This document shows positions 54,201 to 62,968 of a DNA stretch of 64,000 bases, piece after piece. Below the pieces are notes generated by a model. It was not told the DNA's origin. It saw nothing but the letters and a program-made list of their open reading frames with translations, and searched no databases. Each line of letters opens with the position of its first letter. Within the stretch, counting starts at the first letter, position 1. The translations under genes were made by a program, and so were the position numbers. The DNA lies in contig CASDPA010000008.1 in NCBI GenBank assembly GCA_949282255.1, positions 1 to 64,000 of the forward strand, in the 5' to 3' direction. This DNA comes from an uncultured Spirochaetales bacterium. GTDB taxonomy: Bacteria; Spirochaetota; Spirochaetia; Sphaerochaetales; Sphaerochaetaceae.

Positions 54201-55679
54201 CTATTTCAAAGAAGCATTTAGTTCCTCAAGAATCTTTGGTCCATTTATGCTGTTCCAGAAATTCTTGTACTCCGCCATACCTTCTTCTATCGACACCGAA
54301 CCGAGAACTATCTTTGCAGCAATCGACTCCCTTGTAGATTTGATCGAAGGAGAAACCCTGTCATATGCATCGGAAACCCCGACAGGAACATCTGCCGAAT
54401 GGTTTGGACCAAGGTGGTCTGCAACTGCATTGATGTGCTGCCTCTGTACCTTGATTCCGTTGATCATATCGACATCAAGAGCAAAAGGAAGATTATTAAC
54501 ATCGATATTCAAGAAAGAGTCGGAAAGATAGTTGAGGGTATAGTTGTAACCGCTGTTGGCCGCTTTTGCAGTCGGAACAATCGATTTGTTCTCATCAAGT
54601 GTGTAATGATATCCCTCAAGTCCGATTCCATAGAATGCAGGATAAAGCTCGGGATCGGTTACAATTGTTTCTATGACCTTGAATGCCTCGTCAGGATATT
54701 TTGTCTTCGCCGAGACAACCCATGCAGTCTGAGTAGCTTCGTTCAAAGCGCCCCCTTCTCCATTCGGTCCGATCAATTCATAGATTACAAACATCTCTGT
54801 CGGCACACCTGCAGTAGCTGTATTCTGAATGTAGTTGATATAGTTTGTGACATAATCGATGTCGGCAGCGGATTTGCCGGTGTATACAGCTTCCCTCATC
54901 TGAGAGTTTTCAGTTGTTATGAATTCCGAGTTAAGGATTCCTTCCTCATAAAGCCTGTGTATATATTCAAGAGCCTCGTACATCTCTGGTTCCTGGAAGC
55001 CATCAATAAACTTCCCATCCTTGAGATAAACACCACCCCATGCGCCGAAGGAATTATAGAAGAACTGGAAGTTGTCGATCCATTTTGGGAATGTGAAAGG
55101 TACGATGTCTGTTCCTTCAAGCTTTTTCATTTCTGTGATGAACTCTTCCGTTGTAGGAGCAGAAGATAAGTTAATGCCATATTTTTCCATCACGTCCTTG
55201 CGGAGCATTATTCCCTTTGATTTCGGATTGTTGTAAGGGACGAAATAAAGATTTCCATCGATATAAGGGGTTTCCAAAATCGATTTGTTGATTACAGACA
55301 GTTTTTCCGAATTCTCAATATAGTCTGTCAAATCAAGCAACTGTCCACGGGAAACCATCTGTGGGAGCTTCACCATAGCCTGGGCAATAGTGAAAACATC
55401 TGGAACATCACCGCTATTGACCAATGTTGCAAGTTTATCGGAATAGCTGGCTAAAGGAGGAATGATCGGAGAAATATTCACACCTGTTTTCTCTTTGATC
55501 ATGTCTGTAATAGCCTGCTGCAAGTCAGGATCCGTGCTTAGGCCGTAGGTATTATCGGCCGTTGCCAGTTCCAGAGTTACCTCTCCGCTGTTTTCCTTCG
55601 AGCCGTTTGCAAACAACATAAACGAGCAAAGCAAAACAATAAGGATAACCCAAAAGCATTTCTTCAAGTTCTGCATCAT
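54201..55679 (-). CDS. Extracellular solute-binding protein for the sugar transporter
   Basis: A 492-residue periplasmic binding protein of the LplA/family-1 type. The signal peptide (CFWVILIVLLCSFMLF) is followed by ANGSKENSGEVTLELATADN, the kind of 'GSKE' start common in spirochaete binding proteins. No proper lipobox cysteine is seen (VLLC is a poor fit). The mature protein has DVFTIAQAMVKLPQMVSRGQ, LLDLTDYIENSEKLS and other family motifs. It is the first gene of the minus arm; GGAG precedes the ATG pair (55679 or 55676). Confidence 0.9.
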   Translation of the reverse strand: MMQNLKKCFWVILIVLLCSFMLFANGSKENSGEVTLELATADNTYGLSTDPDLQQAITDMIKEKTGVNISPIIPPLASYSDKLATLVNSGDVPDVFTIAQAMVKLPQMVSRGQLLDLTDYIENSEKLSVINKSILETPYIDGNLYFVPYNNPKSKGIMLRKDVMEKYGINLSSAPTTEEFITEMKKLEGTDIVPFTFPKWIDNFQFFYNSFGAWGGVYLKDGKFIDGFQEPEMYEALEYIHRLYEEGILNSEFITTENSQMREAVYTGKSAADIDYVTNYINYIQNTATAGVPTEMFVIYELIGPNGEGGALNEATQTAWVVSAKTKYPDEAFKVIETIVTDPELYPAFYGIGLEGYHYTLDENKSIVPTAKAANSGYNYTLNYLSDSFLNIDVNNLPFALDVDMINGIKVQRQHINAVADHLGPNHSADVPVGVSDAYDRVSPSIKSTRESIAAKIVLGSVSIEEGMAEYKNFWNSINGPKILEELNASLK

Positions 55680-55775
55680 ACGAAATCTCCTTTTCTACTA
55701 CCATTCTTAATGCGTTATTTATTGTCAGTATATGGCTTGTTTTTTAAATCCTTGTTACAGAAAATTGCGAAAATA

Positions 55776-55818
55776 TTTGTATTTTTTCGGTTGATACATA
55801 TTGAAAAAAATACAAATT
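55776..55818. promoter_or_regulatory. Perfect 13-base inverted repeat between the two arms of the sugar locus
   Basis: ATTTGTATTTTTT (55776-55788) and AAAAAATACAAAT (55806-55818) are exact reverse complements, 17 bases apart. They sit in the 172-base divergent interval between the binding-protein gene and the AraC-type regulator gene. A TATACT -10-like element on the minus strand (about 55733-55738) has no fitting -35, so activation may be needed. The repeat is a candidate operator for the regulator. Confidence 0.5.
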
Positions 55819-55851
55819 CATTCAGAATTTATATAAGCTTGGAGTATTTTT

Positions 55852-56685
55852 ATGAAAACAGACTACAAACTTACATTTTCAGGTAGATTCCATTATAAAA
55901 AAGGTGGTGGATTGTCCCCGCATGGACATCCGGAGGATTTTCAGGTACAGCTGATATATCAAGGCAAAGCAATTGTTGGTGTTAATAATGTCAAGTTTAC
56001 TGCCAATGCCGGGGACATTGTATTCATACCTCAGGGCTCGGAGCACTATTTCACAGTAATTTCTGAAGATGGGATGAAAACCTTGGAAATCAAATTCACC
56101 TGCTCAGATTCTGAACTTTTATATCTCATCGGCACCCTAAAAACACTGTTCAGAGATAAGAACAACCTGGTCTTTAACCGGTTCTCAGCAATTGTCATGG
56201 AAGGATATAAGAAATTATCTTCTTATAAAATAAAGAATAATGCCATGCTTGTTGAAACTCTCGTCGATCTTTCACGACTATGCATGGAAGCTCAAGAATC
56301 AGAAGTACAAAGCACTGAACCGCAATCGTCTGCTGTTGCAACTGATTCCGCCGTTTTAGATGCAATTACCGAGTACATATACAGCAACCTAAACAAGAAT
56401 TTTCAGATCGGAGATTTGGCCGCCGCCTGCGGGTATAAGCAGGACTACATTTATAGGACTGTACACAAAAAGATGCAAATGTCGGTAATACAATATATAA
56501 ATAAGATCAGATTTGAACAGGCAAAGAAGCTGATCCAGCATTCAGAATTATCGATGACGGAAATTGCATGGAACCTTGGCTTTGAAAGTCTGCAGTACTT
56601 TTCAAAGTTTTTTAAGCAGCATGCTCTTATGTCCCCATCGGAATACAGCAAGAGAACAAGAAACCTCATCAGAACAGATTATTAG
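55852..56685 (+). CDS. AraC-family transcriptional regulator with an N-terminal cupin
   Basis: A 277-residue regulator. The N-terminal cupin (about 1-100) has GLSPHGHPEDFQVQLIYQG and GDIVFIPQGSEHYF and would sense a sugar or related ligand. The C-terminal AraC DNA-binding pair of helix-turn-helices covers about 175-270 (DLAAACGYKQDYIYRTVHKK and MTEIAWNLGFESLQYFSKFF). It probably controls both arms of the sugar locus through the repeats at 55776-55818 and 56694-56759. The promoter and ribosome binding site are weak (TTGGAG, about 15 bases before the ATG). Confidence 0.9.
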   Translation: MKTDYKLTFSGRFHYKKGGGLSPHGHPEDFQVQLIYQGKAIVGVNNVKFTANAGDIVFIPQGSEHYFTVISEDGMKTLEIKFTCSDSELLYLIGTLKTLFRDKNNLVFNRFSAIVMEGYKKLSSYKIKNNAMLVETLVDLSRLCMEAQESEVQSTEPQSSAVATDSAVLDAITEYIYSNLNKNFQIGDLAAACGYKQDYIYRTVHKKMQMSVIQYINKIRFEQAKKLIQHSELSMTEIAWNLGFESLQYFSKFFKQHALMSPSEYSKRTRNLIRTDY

Positions 56686-56693
56686 CCTTTTTC

Positions 56694-56759
56694 GAAAAAG
56701 TACAAAAAATCTATTAAATTTTTACAATGGTATATTTTGATATAGGTTTATACTTTTTC
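56694..56759. promoter_or_regulatory. Second pair of AAAAAGTA half-sites upstream of the oxidoreductase gene
   Basis: GAAAAAGTA (56694-56702) and TACTTTTTC (56751-56759) are exact reverse complements. The wider forms AAAAAGTACAAA and AAAAAGTATAAA resemble AAAAAATACAAA in the repeat at 55776-55818. A TATATT (56731-56736) between them may be the -10 of the oxidoreductase promoter. Regulation by the AraC-type protein is inferred. Confidence 0.4.
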
Positions 56760-56776
56760 ATAACAAGGAGAATAAT

Positions 56777-58063
56777 ATGAGTATCAAACGGTACGCCCAG
56801 GTCGGCACAGGCGGACGGGCAAGGATGTATTATGAAGCCATTGTATCCACATATAAGGACAGTGCGGTGCTTACGGCATTCTGCGATCAATCCAAAACAA
56901 GAATGGATTATGCCAATTCCGTAATCGAGAGCAAAGGAAGTGCCCGGGTTCCGGAATATTTGCCAGACGAGTTTGATAAGATGATCGATGAGACAAAGCC
57001 CGATACGATCATTGTTACATCAATAGATAGGACCCATGACCAGTATATCGTAAGGGCACTGGAAAAAGGATGCGATGTCATAACCGAAAAGCCTATAACA
57101 ATTGATGAGAAAAAAGCACAAAGAATAATTGATGCTCAAAAAAGGACCGGTAAGAAAATAAGGGTTGCATTCAATTACAGGTATGCACCCCATCATACAA
57201 AGATGAAGGAGCTGATATCGGAAGGTGTTATAGGAAAGCCGTTTTCCGTTCATTTTGAATGGAATTTGAACACAGTCCATGGTGCTGACTATTATCGCCG
57301 TTGGCACCGCAATAAGATAAACAGCGGCGGTCTTCTTGTACATAAGTCCACACATCACTTTGATCTTGTGGATTTCTGGCTGGATACAGAACCGGAGACG
57401 GTCTTTGCCTTCGGAAGCCTCAATTTCTACGGGCGTGCTGCTGCTGAAGAGAGAGGGGTCAAGGATTTCTATTACCGCAGCTATGGCTCTGATATTGCTA
57501 AAAACGATCCGTTTTCGATAGATATTGCAAATAATCCCACCATGAAAGCACTTTATCTCGATGCGGAAAAAGACAGCGGCTACATCCGAGACAGAAGCGT
57601 ATTTTCTGATGACATATCTATCGAAGATACGATGAATGTTCTTGTAAAATATAAAAACGGTGCACAGATGTCCTACTCTTTAAACACATATCTTCCATGG
57701 GAAGGTTTCAATGTTGCAATCAATGGCTCAAAAGGAAGAATAGAGTTTACCGCACTCGAGAAGCCGTACATTAATGCAGGAGGAGACAAAAATGATGAGG
57801 GCGCAGCAGTTTTCCACAAAATCCGGGTATGTCCCCTTTTTGCACCTGCTTACGAAGTGGAAATCGAAAAGAAGGAAGGAGGCCATGGAGGTGGAGATCC
57901 AGCGCTGCTTGATGATATCTTTCTGGAAAATCCACCATACGACAGATTTCATCGCGCAGCAGATTATGTTGATGGCATAAAATCTGCATTGACTGGAATT
58001 GCTGCCAACAAATCCATAGCATCCAATCTTCCTGTGGACGTATCATCACTTGTCAGATGGTAA
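56777..58063 (+). CDS. Gfo/Idh/MocA-family oxidoreductase
   Basis: A 428-residue NAD(P)-dependent sugar dehydrogenase or epimerase-type enzyme. The N-terminal Rossmann fold has YAQVGTGGRARMYYEAI and FCDQSKTRMDYAN; the active-site motif EKP is in DVITEKPITIDEKKA. The C-terminal sheet domain carries GGLLVHKSTHHFDLVDFWLD. Family members oxidise hydroxyl groups of sugars, inositols or uronic acids. The substrate here is unknown, but gene context points to the imported glycoside. AAGGAG precedes the ATG. Confidence 0.9.
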   Translation: MSIKRYAQVGTGGRARMYYEAIVSTYKDSAVLTAFCDQSKTRMDYANSVIESKGSARVPEYLPDEFDKMIDETKPDTIIVTSIDRTHDQYIVRALEKGCDVITEKPITIDEKKAQRIIDAQKRTGKKIRVAFNYRYAPHHTKMKELISEGVIGKPFSVHFEWNLNTVHGADYYRRWHRNKINSGGLLVHKSTHHFDLVDFWLDTEPETVFAFGSLNFYGRAAAEERGVKDFYYRSYGSDIAKNDPFSIDIANNPTMKALYLDAEKDSGYIRDRSVFSDDISIEDTMNVLVKYKNGAQMSYSLNTYLPWEGFNVAINGSKGRIEFTALEKPYINAGGDKNDEGAAVFHKIRVCPLFAPAYEVEIEKKEGGHGGGDPALLDDIFLENPPYDRFHRAADYVDGIKSALTGIAANKSIASNLPVDVSSLVRW

Positions 58064-58076
58064 AAGGAAAATATCT

Positions 58077-60086
58077 ATGCATCTTTTATTAAATGAAGAC
58101 TTTAAGGATTTTTCCCTGGGCCCATTCCCTTATGACCATGAACACTCTGCCATGGGGGAATACCATTTCTATCCAGAAAAAGGATATAAAGGAGTCTGGT
58201 TCGATCCTATCTCAAACTGGAATTACAAAGGTCCAAGTTGGCTTATTACCTCCCCTAACCTTGATGGAACCCACTTTATGGAGCAGATGCGCTTAGCTGA
58301 TTCCCAAAAAAAAGGTGATGTGCCTTGCTTGAGAGCTGGAGATGTGGACTGGACAGATTATAAGGCGGTATTTGTATTTCGACCGCTGGTCAAAGGCGAA
58401 ATCTCAGGTATGCTTTTCAGATATCAGACATCCATGATGCATTATGGCTTCTACCTTTCAAAAGACGGTGCTGAAATCATAAAGACTGAAATGCTTGAGA
58501 AAACTGTTTTGGCAAAAACTCCACTTGATTGGGATCCTGATTTTTTCTATGAAGTTGAAATCGATGTTTCAAAAGATAATTTCACCTGCTTTTTGAACGG
58601 TAGAAAAATTTTATCAGCAACAGATAACAGCTTTAAAAACGGCTGCATAGCGCTTTCTGCCTGTGTTCCAACACAGTATAAATCCGTCATTGTATCCATG
58701 AACAAAATCCAATGGGATGGATATATGAAAGAGAAAGCTGAAAAAGATAAAAAGATTGAAGGAAAAAGAAATAGTCTTCCAAAAGCAAAGCTGGTAAAAA
58801 AGATAGACCTAAAAAACTTTGGGGCAGGCAGACAAATCAGGTTCGGACATCTGTTGGGGACAAAGGAGCTTTTCTTTGTGATCGCACAACATCAGAGAAG
58901 AACTTATAAAGACCGCTATCCCTTTATCAGTTGTCTTACAGCAGTTTCTCTTGAAACAGGAGATGTACTGTGGCAGATCGGAGAACCGAATGACGATGAG
59001 GATGTGGTAGAACTTACCACAGACCTCCCTTTCCAGATATATGATATAAACGGTGATGGAATCGATGAAGTTATTGCATCCTGGGATTTCAAAATCTTCA
59101 TTTTGGATGGCCGTACTGGAAATATCATCAAATCTGCCCCTACCCCTGAAAACACGCAAGATCCTGCCACAGTGACAGGACTTGAGTTTGGACAATATGC
59201 CTTTAAAAGACTGAATGTGGATGCAATACGCATAGTAAATGTTTCTGGGTATGAAAAGCCTAGAGAGATTATGATCAAAGATCGTTACTCAAGGCTTTGG
59301 ATCCTTGATAGTGATTTGAATGTCAAATGGTTTTTTTCAAAATACAATACAGGTCATTTCCCATATTCGTACGATTTTGACGGCGATGGAAAAGATGAGA
59401 TATTCAGTTGCTACAACATGATCGATGATGATGGAAGACTCATGTGGTCCCTACCCGTTCATACAGATCATACCGATGAAATAATTGCAGGAAAAATGGA
59501 TCCGGACAATGATGAATTTCTTGCAATAGTGTCGGGATGGGAAGGAGTAATGTTTATCAAAAAGGATGGAACCATCTTTTTTAAAAAGATAAATGGACAT
59601 GGCCAAAGGATAAGTACAGGAAGCTACTGTAAAAACATTCCTGGATTGCAAATATGCACCACAACCTATTGGGGCAATAATGGCATAATATACATGTACG
59701 ATTGCAAAGGCAACGAACTGTGGCATAAGGAGGCATTATGCAACGGTAACATAATAGCTCCTGTGAACTGGAATGGTTCAGGACAAGATCTGATCCTACT
59801 AAACGGAGATGCGGAAAAAGGTGGGCTAATCGACGGAGACGGAGACGTGGTTGTTACATTCCCAAATGACGGACACCCTTGCCTTTCTGCTGAAGTCTTG
59901 GATATCGATTCAGACCATCTTGACGAGATAATCCTATGGGACAGGAAAAGCCTTTGGATATATTCACAAGAAGAAAAGAAAAACTGTAAAATGAAAAGGA
60001 TTTATGCTCCCAGAAAGTATGAAATGTTCAATGCTTCAAATTACCGAGGAGAATACTCCTTCCCGAATTGGATAGAAAACAGTTAA
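58077..60086 (+). CDS. Lectin-like domain plus FG-GAP/PL11-like propeller protein, cytoplasmic
   Basis: A 669-residue protein. Residues 1-220 look like a laminin-G/jelly-roll domain (LLLNEDFKDFSLGPFPYD to CIALSACVPTQYKS). The rest is a propeller with calcium-type loops YDINGDGIDEVIAS and YDFDGDGKDEIFSC and further repeats LNGDAEKGG and IDGDGDV, as in FG-GAP repeats and rhamnogalacturonan lyases of family PL11. No catalytic assignment is possible from the sequence alone. There is no signal peptide, so it acts in the cytoplasm or is exported by another route. ATG 58077 follows AAAGGA. It lies 13 bases after the oxidoreductase stop and ends the plus arm. Confidence 0.72.
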   Translation: MHLLLNEDFKDFSLGPFPYDHEHSAMGEYHFYPEKGYKGVWFDPISNWNYKGPSWLITSPNLDGTHFMEQMRLADSQKKGDVPCLRAGDVDWTDYKAVFVFRPLVKGEISGMLFRYQTSMMHYGFYLSKDGAEIIKTEMLEKTVLAKTPLDWDPDFFYEVEIDVSKDNFTCFLNGRKILSATDNSFKNGCIALSACVPTQYKSVIVSMNKIQWDGYMKEKAEKDKKIEGKRNSLPKAKLVKKIDLKNFGAGRQIRFGHLLGTKELFFVIAQHQRRTYKDRYPFISCLTAVSLETGDVLWQIGEPNDDEDVVELTTDLPFQIYDINGDGIDEVIASWDFKIFILDGRTGNIIKSAPTPENTQDPATVTGLEFGQYAFKRLNVDAIRIVNVSGYEKPREIMIKDRYSRLWILDSDLNVKWFFSKYNTGHFPYSYDFDGDGKDEIFSCYNMIDDDGRLMWSLPVHTDHTDEIIAGKMDPDNDEFLAIVSGWEGVMFIKKDGTIFFKKINGHGQRISTGSYCKNIPGLQICTTTYWGNNGIIYMYDCKGNELWHKEALCNGNIIAPVNWNGSGQDLILLNGDAEKGGLIDGDGDVVVTFPNDGHPCLSAEVLDIDSDHLDEIILWDRKSLWIYSQEEKKNCKMKRIYAPRKYEMFNASNYRGEYSFPNWIENS

Positions 60087-60093
60087 TAAAACA

Positions 60094-60131
60094 GGGCTGT
60101 TATGGGTTATCCCATTCCAGCCCTTTTATCT
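60094..60131. terminator. Bidirectional terminator between the sugar locus and the phosphoribosyltransferase gene
   Basis: GGGCTG (60094-60099) pairs with CAGCCC (60118-60123), with an inner ATGGG/CCCAT stem, and TTTTATCTTT follows on the plus strand. On the minus strand the same hairpin is followed by TGTTTTATT, so it also ends the operon that stops at 60132. Confidence 0.85.
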
Positions 60132-60749
60132 TTACTCAAGTATTTCGTGAAGGATCTTGCACACTTCAGGATCGCTGAAGACCTCATCAATCTCAGCATG
60201 TGTCAGACCTATGAATTCATGACAGGTGTAATGAATCCATCTTGAGTCTTCTGGACGCTTCAAAACATGCTTACGGCACCAGTAATCCGGTTGGATAGGA
60301 AGCTTCTCATCCTCGCCTTTATACAAAGGAACCTTGTAATCGTATACAGCCACCTTTATATCCTCACGTGGGATTCCAGCTTTCATCACCGTCTCAACAA
60401 GCGCGTTCACAGTCATTCCGGTATCGAATATGTCATCTACAATCAAGACTTTCATTCCCGGCTTCAAAGCAGAAGGGCTTACCGTCCATCCATCGATGTC
60501 GACATGATTTGAATGCTCTCTGAGCTCCCCATAGCTCCTTGCAACCACGGCAGCATAGAATACCGGGGCCTTATCAGCCTTCATCGCCATGAGTTTGTAA
60601 TACTCGCTCATGACATTTGCCATATAAGCGCCTCCCCTAAGGCTGTCATAGATGATATCAGGAACAAACCCATCTTCAATATGCATTTTTCTGACAAGCT
60701 TCAAAGCTGCATCGCGTATCATGTCACAAGTAATGAATTCCTTACTCAC
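60132..60749 (-). CDS. Purine-type phosphoribosyltransferase
   Basis: A 205-residue phosphoribosyltransferase. The PRPP-binding motif is VLIVDDIFDTGMTVNAL, with the pyrophosphate loop SLRGGAYMANVM. The C-terminal half (PDYWCRKHVLKRPEDSRWIH) resembles the hypoxanthine/xanthine-guanine enzymes, so it probably salvages hypoxanthine or guanine. Uracil or adenine enzymes are less likely. It follows map after 9 bases and ends the minus-strand run. Confidence 0.85.
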   Translation of the reverse strand: MSKEFITCDMIRDAALKLVRKMHIEDGFVPDIIYDSLRGGAYMANVMSEYYKLMAMKADKAPVFYAAVVARSYGELREHSNHVDIDGWTVSPSALKPGMKVLIVDDIFDTGMTVNALVETVMKAGIPREDIKVAVYDYKVPLYKGEDEKLPIQPDYWCRKHVLKRPEDSRWIHYTCHEFIGLTHAEIDEVFSDPEVCKILHEILE

Positions 60750-60758
60750 ACAACCTCC

Positions 60759-61517
60759 TCACGTCATTATCTCGGCGCCGTTCTCGGTAATGGCGACCGT
60801 ATGTTCCCAGTGGCAAGCGGGTTTCCCATCCGCAGTCTTCACAGTCCATCCATCATCAAGCGTGATGATCTTATATGTCCCCATGTTGATCATGGGCTCA
60901 ATTGCGATAACCATACCTTCCCTGAGTTTCGGATTGGGGTTCCTCAGTGAAACATAATTATAGACAAGCGGATCCTCATGGATCTCAAAACCAACCCCAT
61001 GCCCACAATAATCCCTTACAATGCCGTAACCAAAAGGTTTTATGTATCCTTCGACTGCAGCAGCAATGTCATGCACCCTAGCACCAGGTTTGCCGGCAGC
61101 CTCGATTGCAAGGTAAAGCGCCTTGTTTGTGGCCACATTGAGTTTATGTACATCATCGGACACCTTGCCTATTTCGTATGTATGGGTACTGTCCGAAACA
61201 TAACCATCTTTATCGAGAGTTATATCCACGCTTACTATGTCCCCATCCTTTAAAATGATTTTCTTAGATGGAATTCCATGAATCACAGTATCATTGACAC
61301 TTACGCAAGTTGCGGCAGGATAACCGCAATATCCGAGACAAGGTGCTCCTGCATGGTGTCGTTTTATGAAATCATGACAGACCTTATCCACATCATAGGT
61401 GCTCATACCGCTTGAGATCTTTTCATCAAGCTCATCAAACAGCTCATGCAAAAGCTGGCCGCTTGACCTGATCATCTCGATTTCATGCCTGTTCTTCAGC
61501 TGTATCACGTCTACCAT
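60759..61517 (-). CDS. map: Methionine aminopeptidase type I
   Basis: A 252-residue metalloprotease that removes the starting methionine. Metal ligands and neighbours are SVDITLDKDGYVSDSTHTY (two Asp), CGHGVGFEIHEDP (His), IEPMINMG (Glu) and HTVAITENG with the last Glu in WEHTV. It overlaps the nusB 3' end by 35 bases. ATG 61517 has AAGG directly against it; a GTG at 61508 has AGGA eight bases upstream and gives MIQLKNRHEIEMIRSS, so either could be the true start. Confidence 0.94.
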   Translation of the reverse strand: MVDVIQLKNRHEIEMIRSSGQLLHELFDELDEKISSGMSTYDVDKVCHDFIKRHHAGAPCLGYCGYPAATCVSVNDTVIHGIPSKKIILKDGDIVSVDITLDKDGYVSDSTHTYEIGKVSDDVHKLNVATNKALYLAIEAAGKPGARVHDIAAAVEGYIKPFGYGIVRDYCGHGVGFEIHEDPLVYNYVSLRNPNPKLREGMVIAIEPMINMGTYKIITLDDGWTVKTADGKPACHWEHTVAITENGAEIMT

Positions 61518-61935
61518 CCTTTACAAAAGCATCCAAGATCCCATTTATGAAACGATATGAAACATCGTTTGAAAGGCTTTGTGAAAGCTTGACCGCCTGG
61601 TCTATGATTATTGTCGGATGAGTGTCCTTAAGATTCTCGATCTGGAAAAAAGAGATCCTAAGGATATTCCTGTCAACATAATCAATCTTCTCGAGAGGAC
61701 GGTTTATGGCATATTTCGCAATAAGAGCATCGATATGCTTCCTGTTTTCAAGCGTACCCAAGACAAGATAGCGGGCAAAGAGGACAACCTCATCATCAAG
61801 GGATGCCATCTCCTCCTCACTCATCCCGGGAAAAACCGATAGATCCACAGCATCATCAAGCTGATTGTTGAAATCGAAGCTGTAAAGTGTTGATACGGCT
61901 ATCTGCCTTGCCTGTGTTCTAAAACCCGTATTCAT
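61483..61935 (-). CDS. nusB: Transcription antitermination factor NusB
   Basis: A 150-residue all-helical RNA-binding protein for rRNA antitermination. It begins RTQARQIAVSTLYSFDF; later YVDRNILRISFFQIENL and DVSYRFINGILDAFVK are family signatures. It acts with NusA (22622-24088). The ATG overlaps the stop of the SurA-like gene by one base (TGATG). Confidence 0.92.
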   Translation of the reverse strand: MNTGFRTQARQIAVSTLYSFDFNNQLDDAVDLSVFPGMSEEEMASLDDEVVLFARYLVLGTLENRKHIDALIAKYAINRPLEKIDYVDRNILRISFFQIENLKDTHPTIIIDQAVKLSQSLSNDVSYRFINGILDAFVKDGRRDTAEEQA

Positions 61936-62963
61936 CAGTAAATCCTGATCCTTGCCTGACCTCTCAGCTCGTTGATCAGACTGTTTAGTGCATTGTTGGT
62001 GGCTGTCTGCATTTTCTGATTTGCAAGAAGAGCCGTAATATAATCACGCACAGTTGTGGTATCAACAGGGCTGACAGGATCGTCTATGTCCAAAAGCTTT
62101 CCATCGTTGTGCACGCTTATTTTAACTATGTGATAGCCTACATTGCTTTCCAACATTGGCGAAATCTCACCAGCTTTCATAGAAACCACAGTATCGACGA
62201 ACTCTTCACCGAATCCGGCACGGGCAGTCTGATTGTCGATTGTGAGCCAACCGATATCCCCTCCGACACTCTTGCTGTCGGCATCATCAGTATAATCGAC
62301 AACAGCCTGTTCAAATGTTGTCTTTCCACTCTTTATGTCCGAAGCCAGCTCAACCATAAAAGCCGCATTCTTTTCATCTACAGCCTCATCTCCGGTCTTC
62401 TGCTTGAAAACATGAGCAAGCTTAACATTCTCCGGAGAATAAAAGCTCTGCTTGTTCTTCCTGTAGTAGTTCTCAACCTCGGTCTTTGATGGCGTGAAAT
62501 CCATCGCCTCAAGTTCAGCACCCTTTTTGAGCATGAGATACTGGTTGACAATCAGCTGTTCCTTGAGAGCCTGCTTATAGCTATCAATATCCATACCGGT
62601 CTGTTCAAGGATGATCTGCGCAAACTGCTCGTCTGTAAGACTCTGCCCTATCTGCTGCTCGAAGGAGGCTCTTGTCTGCTTCACAGCCGACTCCACCTGA
62701 GCATCGGTGATGTTGATCCCATCCCTCTCGGCTCCCTGAAGAAAGACCTCGTCGTTGATCAGCACGTCAAGCCCCTGTGTCCTGTCAATATTCATTCCCG
62801 CATTCTGATACTGCTTGAGAGCCTCATCAACTTCTGTATTTGAAATAGCCTTGTTTCTTATCAGATTTACGGTGGCTGCCGGAGCTCCAACAAGCTGGGC
62901 CGCAAAAGCCTCTGAAAGAATCAAGGCAAGAACTGTGGTCAAAATCAAAACTTTTTTCTTCAT
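61935..62963 (-). CDS. SurA/PpiC-like periplasmic peptidyl-prolyl isomerase and chaperone
   Basis: A 342-residue exported protein. The signal peptide (MKKKVLILTTVLALILSEAF) is cut near AFA. A SurA-like N-terminal helical domain (about 25-170) is followed by one parvulin domain (KLAHVFKQKTG to GYHIVKISVHNDG, about 180-290) with the usual GGDIGWL. It likely escorts outer-membrane proteins to BamA. Only one of SurA's two parvulin domains is present. It starts five bases after the flavodoxin-like gene. Confidence 0.85.
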   Translation of the reverse strand: MKKKVLILTTVLALILSEAFAAQLVGAPAATVNLIRNKAISNTEVDEALKQYQNAGMNIDRTQGLDVLINDEVFLQGAERDGINITDAQVESAVKQTRASFEQQIGQSLTDEQFAQIILEQTGMDIDSYKQALKEQLIVNQYLMLKKGAELEAMDFTPSKTEVENYYRKNKQSFYSPENVKLAHVFKQKTGDEAVDEKNAAFMVELASDIKSGKTTFEQAVVDYTDDADSKSVGGDIGWLTIDNQTARAGFGEEFVDTVVSMKAGEISPMLESNVGYHIVKISVHNDGKLLDIDDPVSPVDTTTVRDYITALLANQKMQTATNNALNSLINELRGQARIRIY

Positions 62964-62968
62964 AAAAC

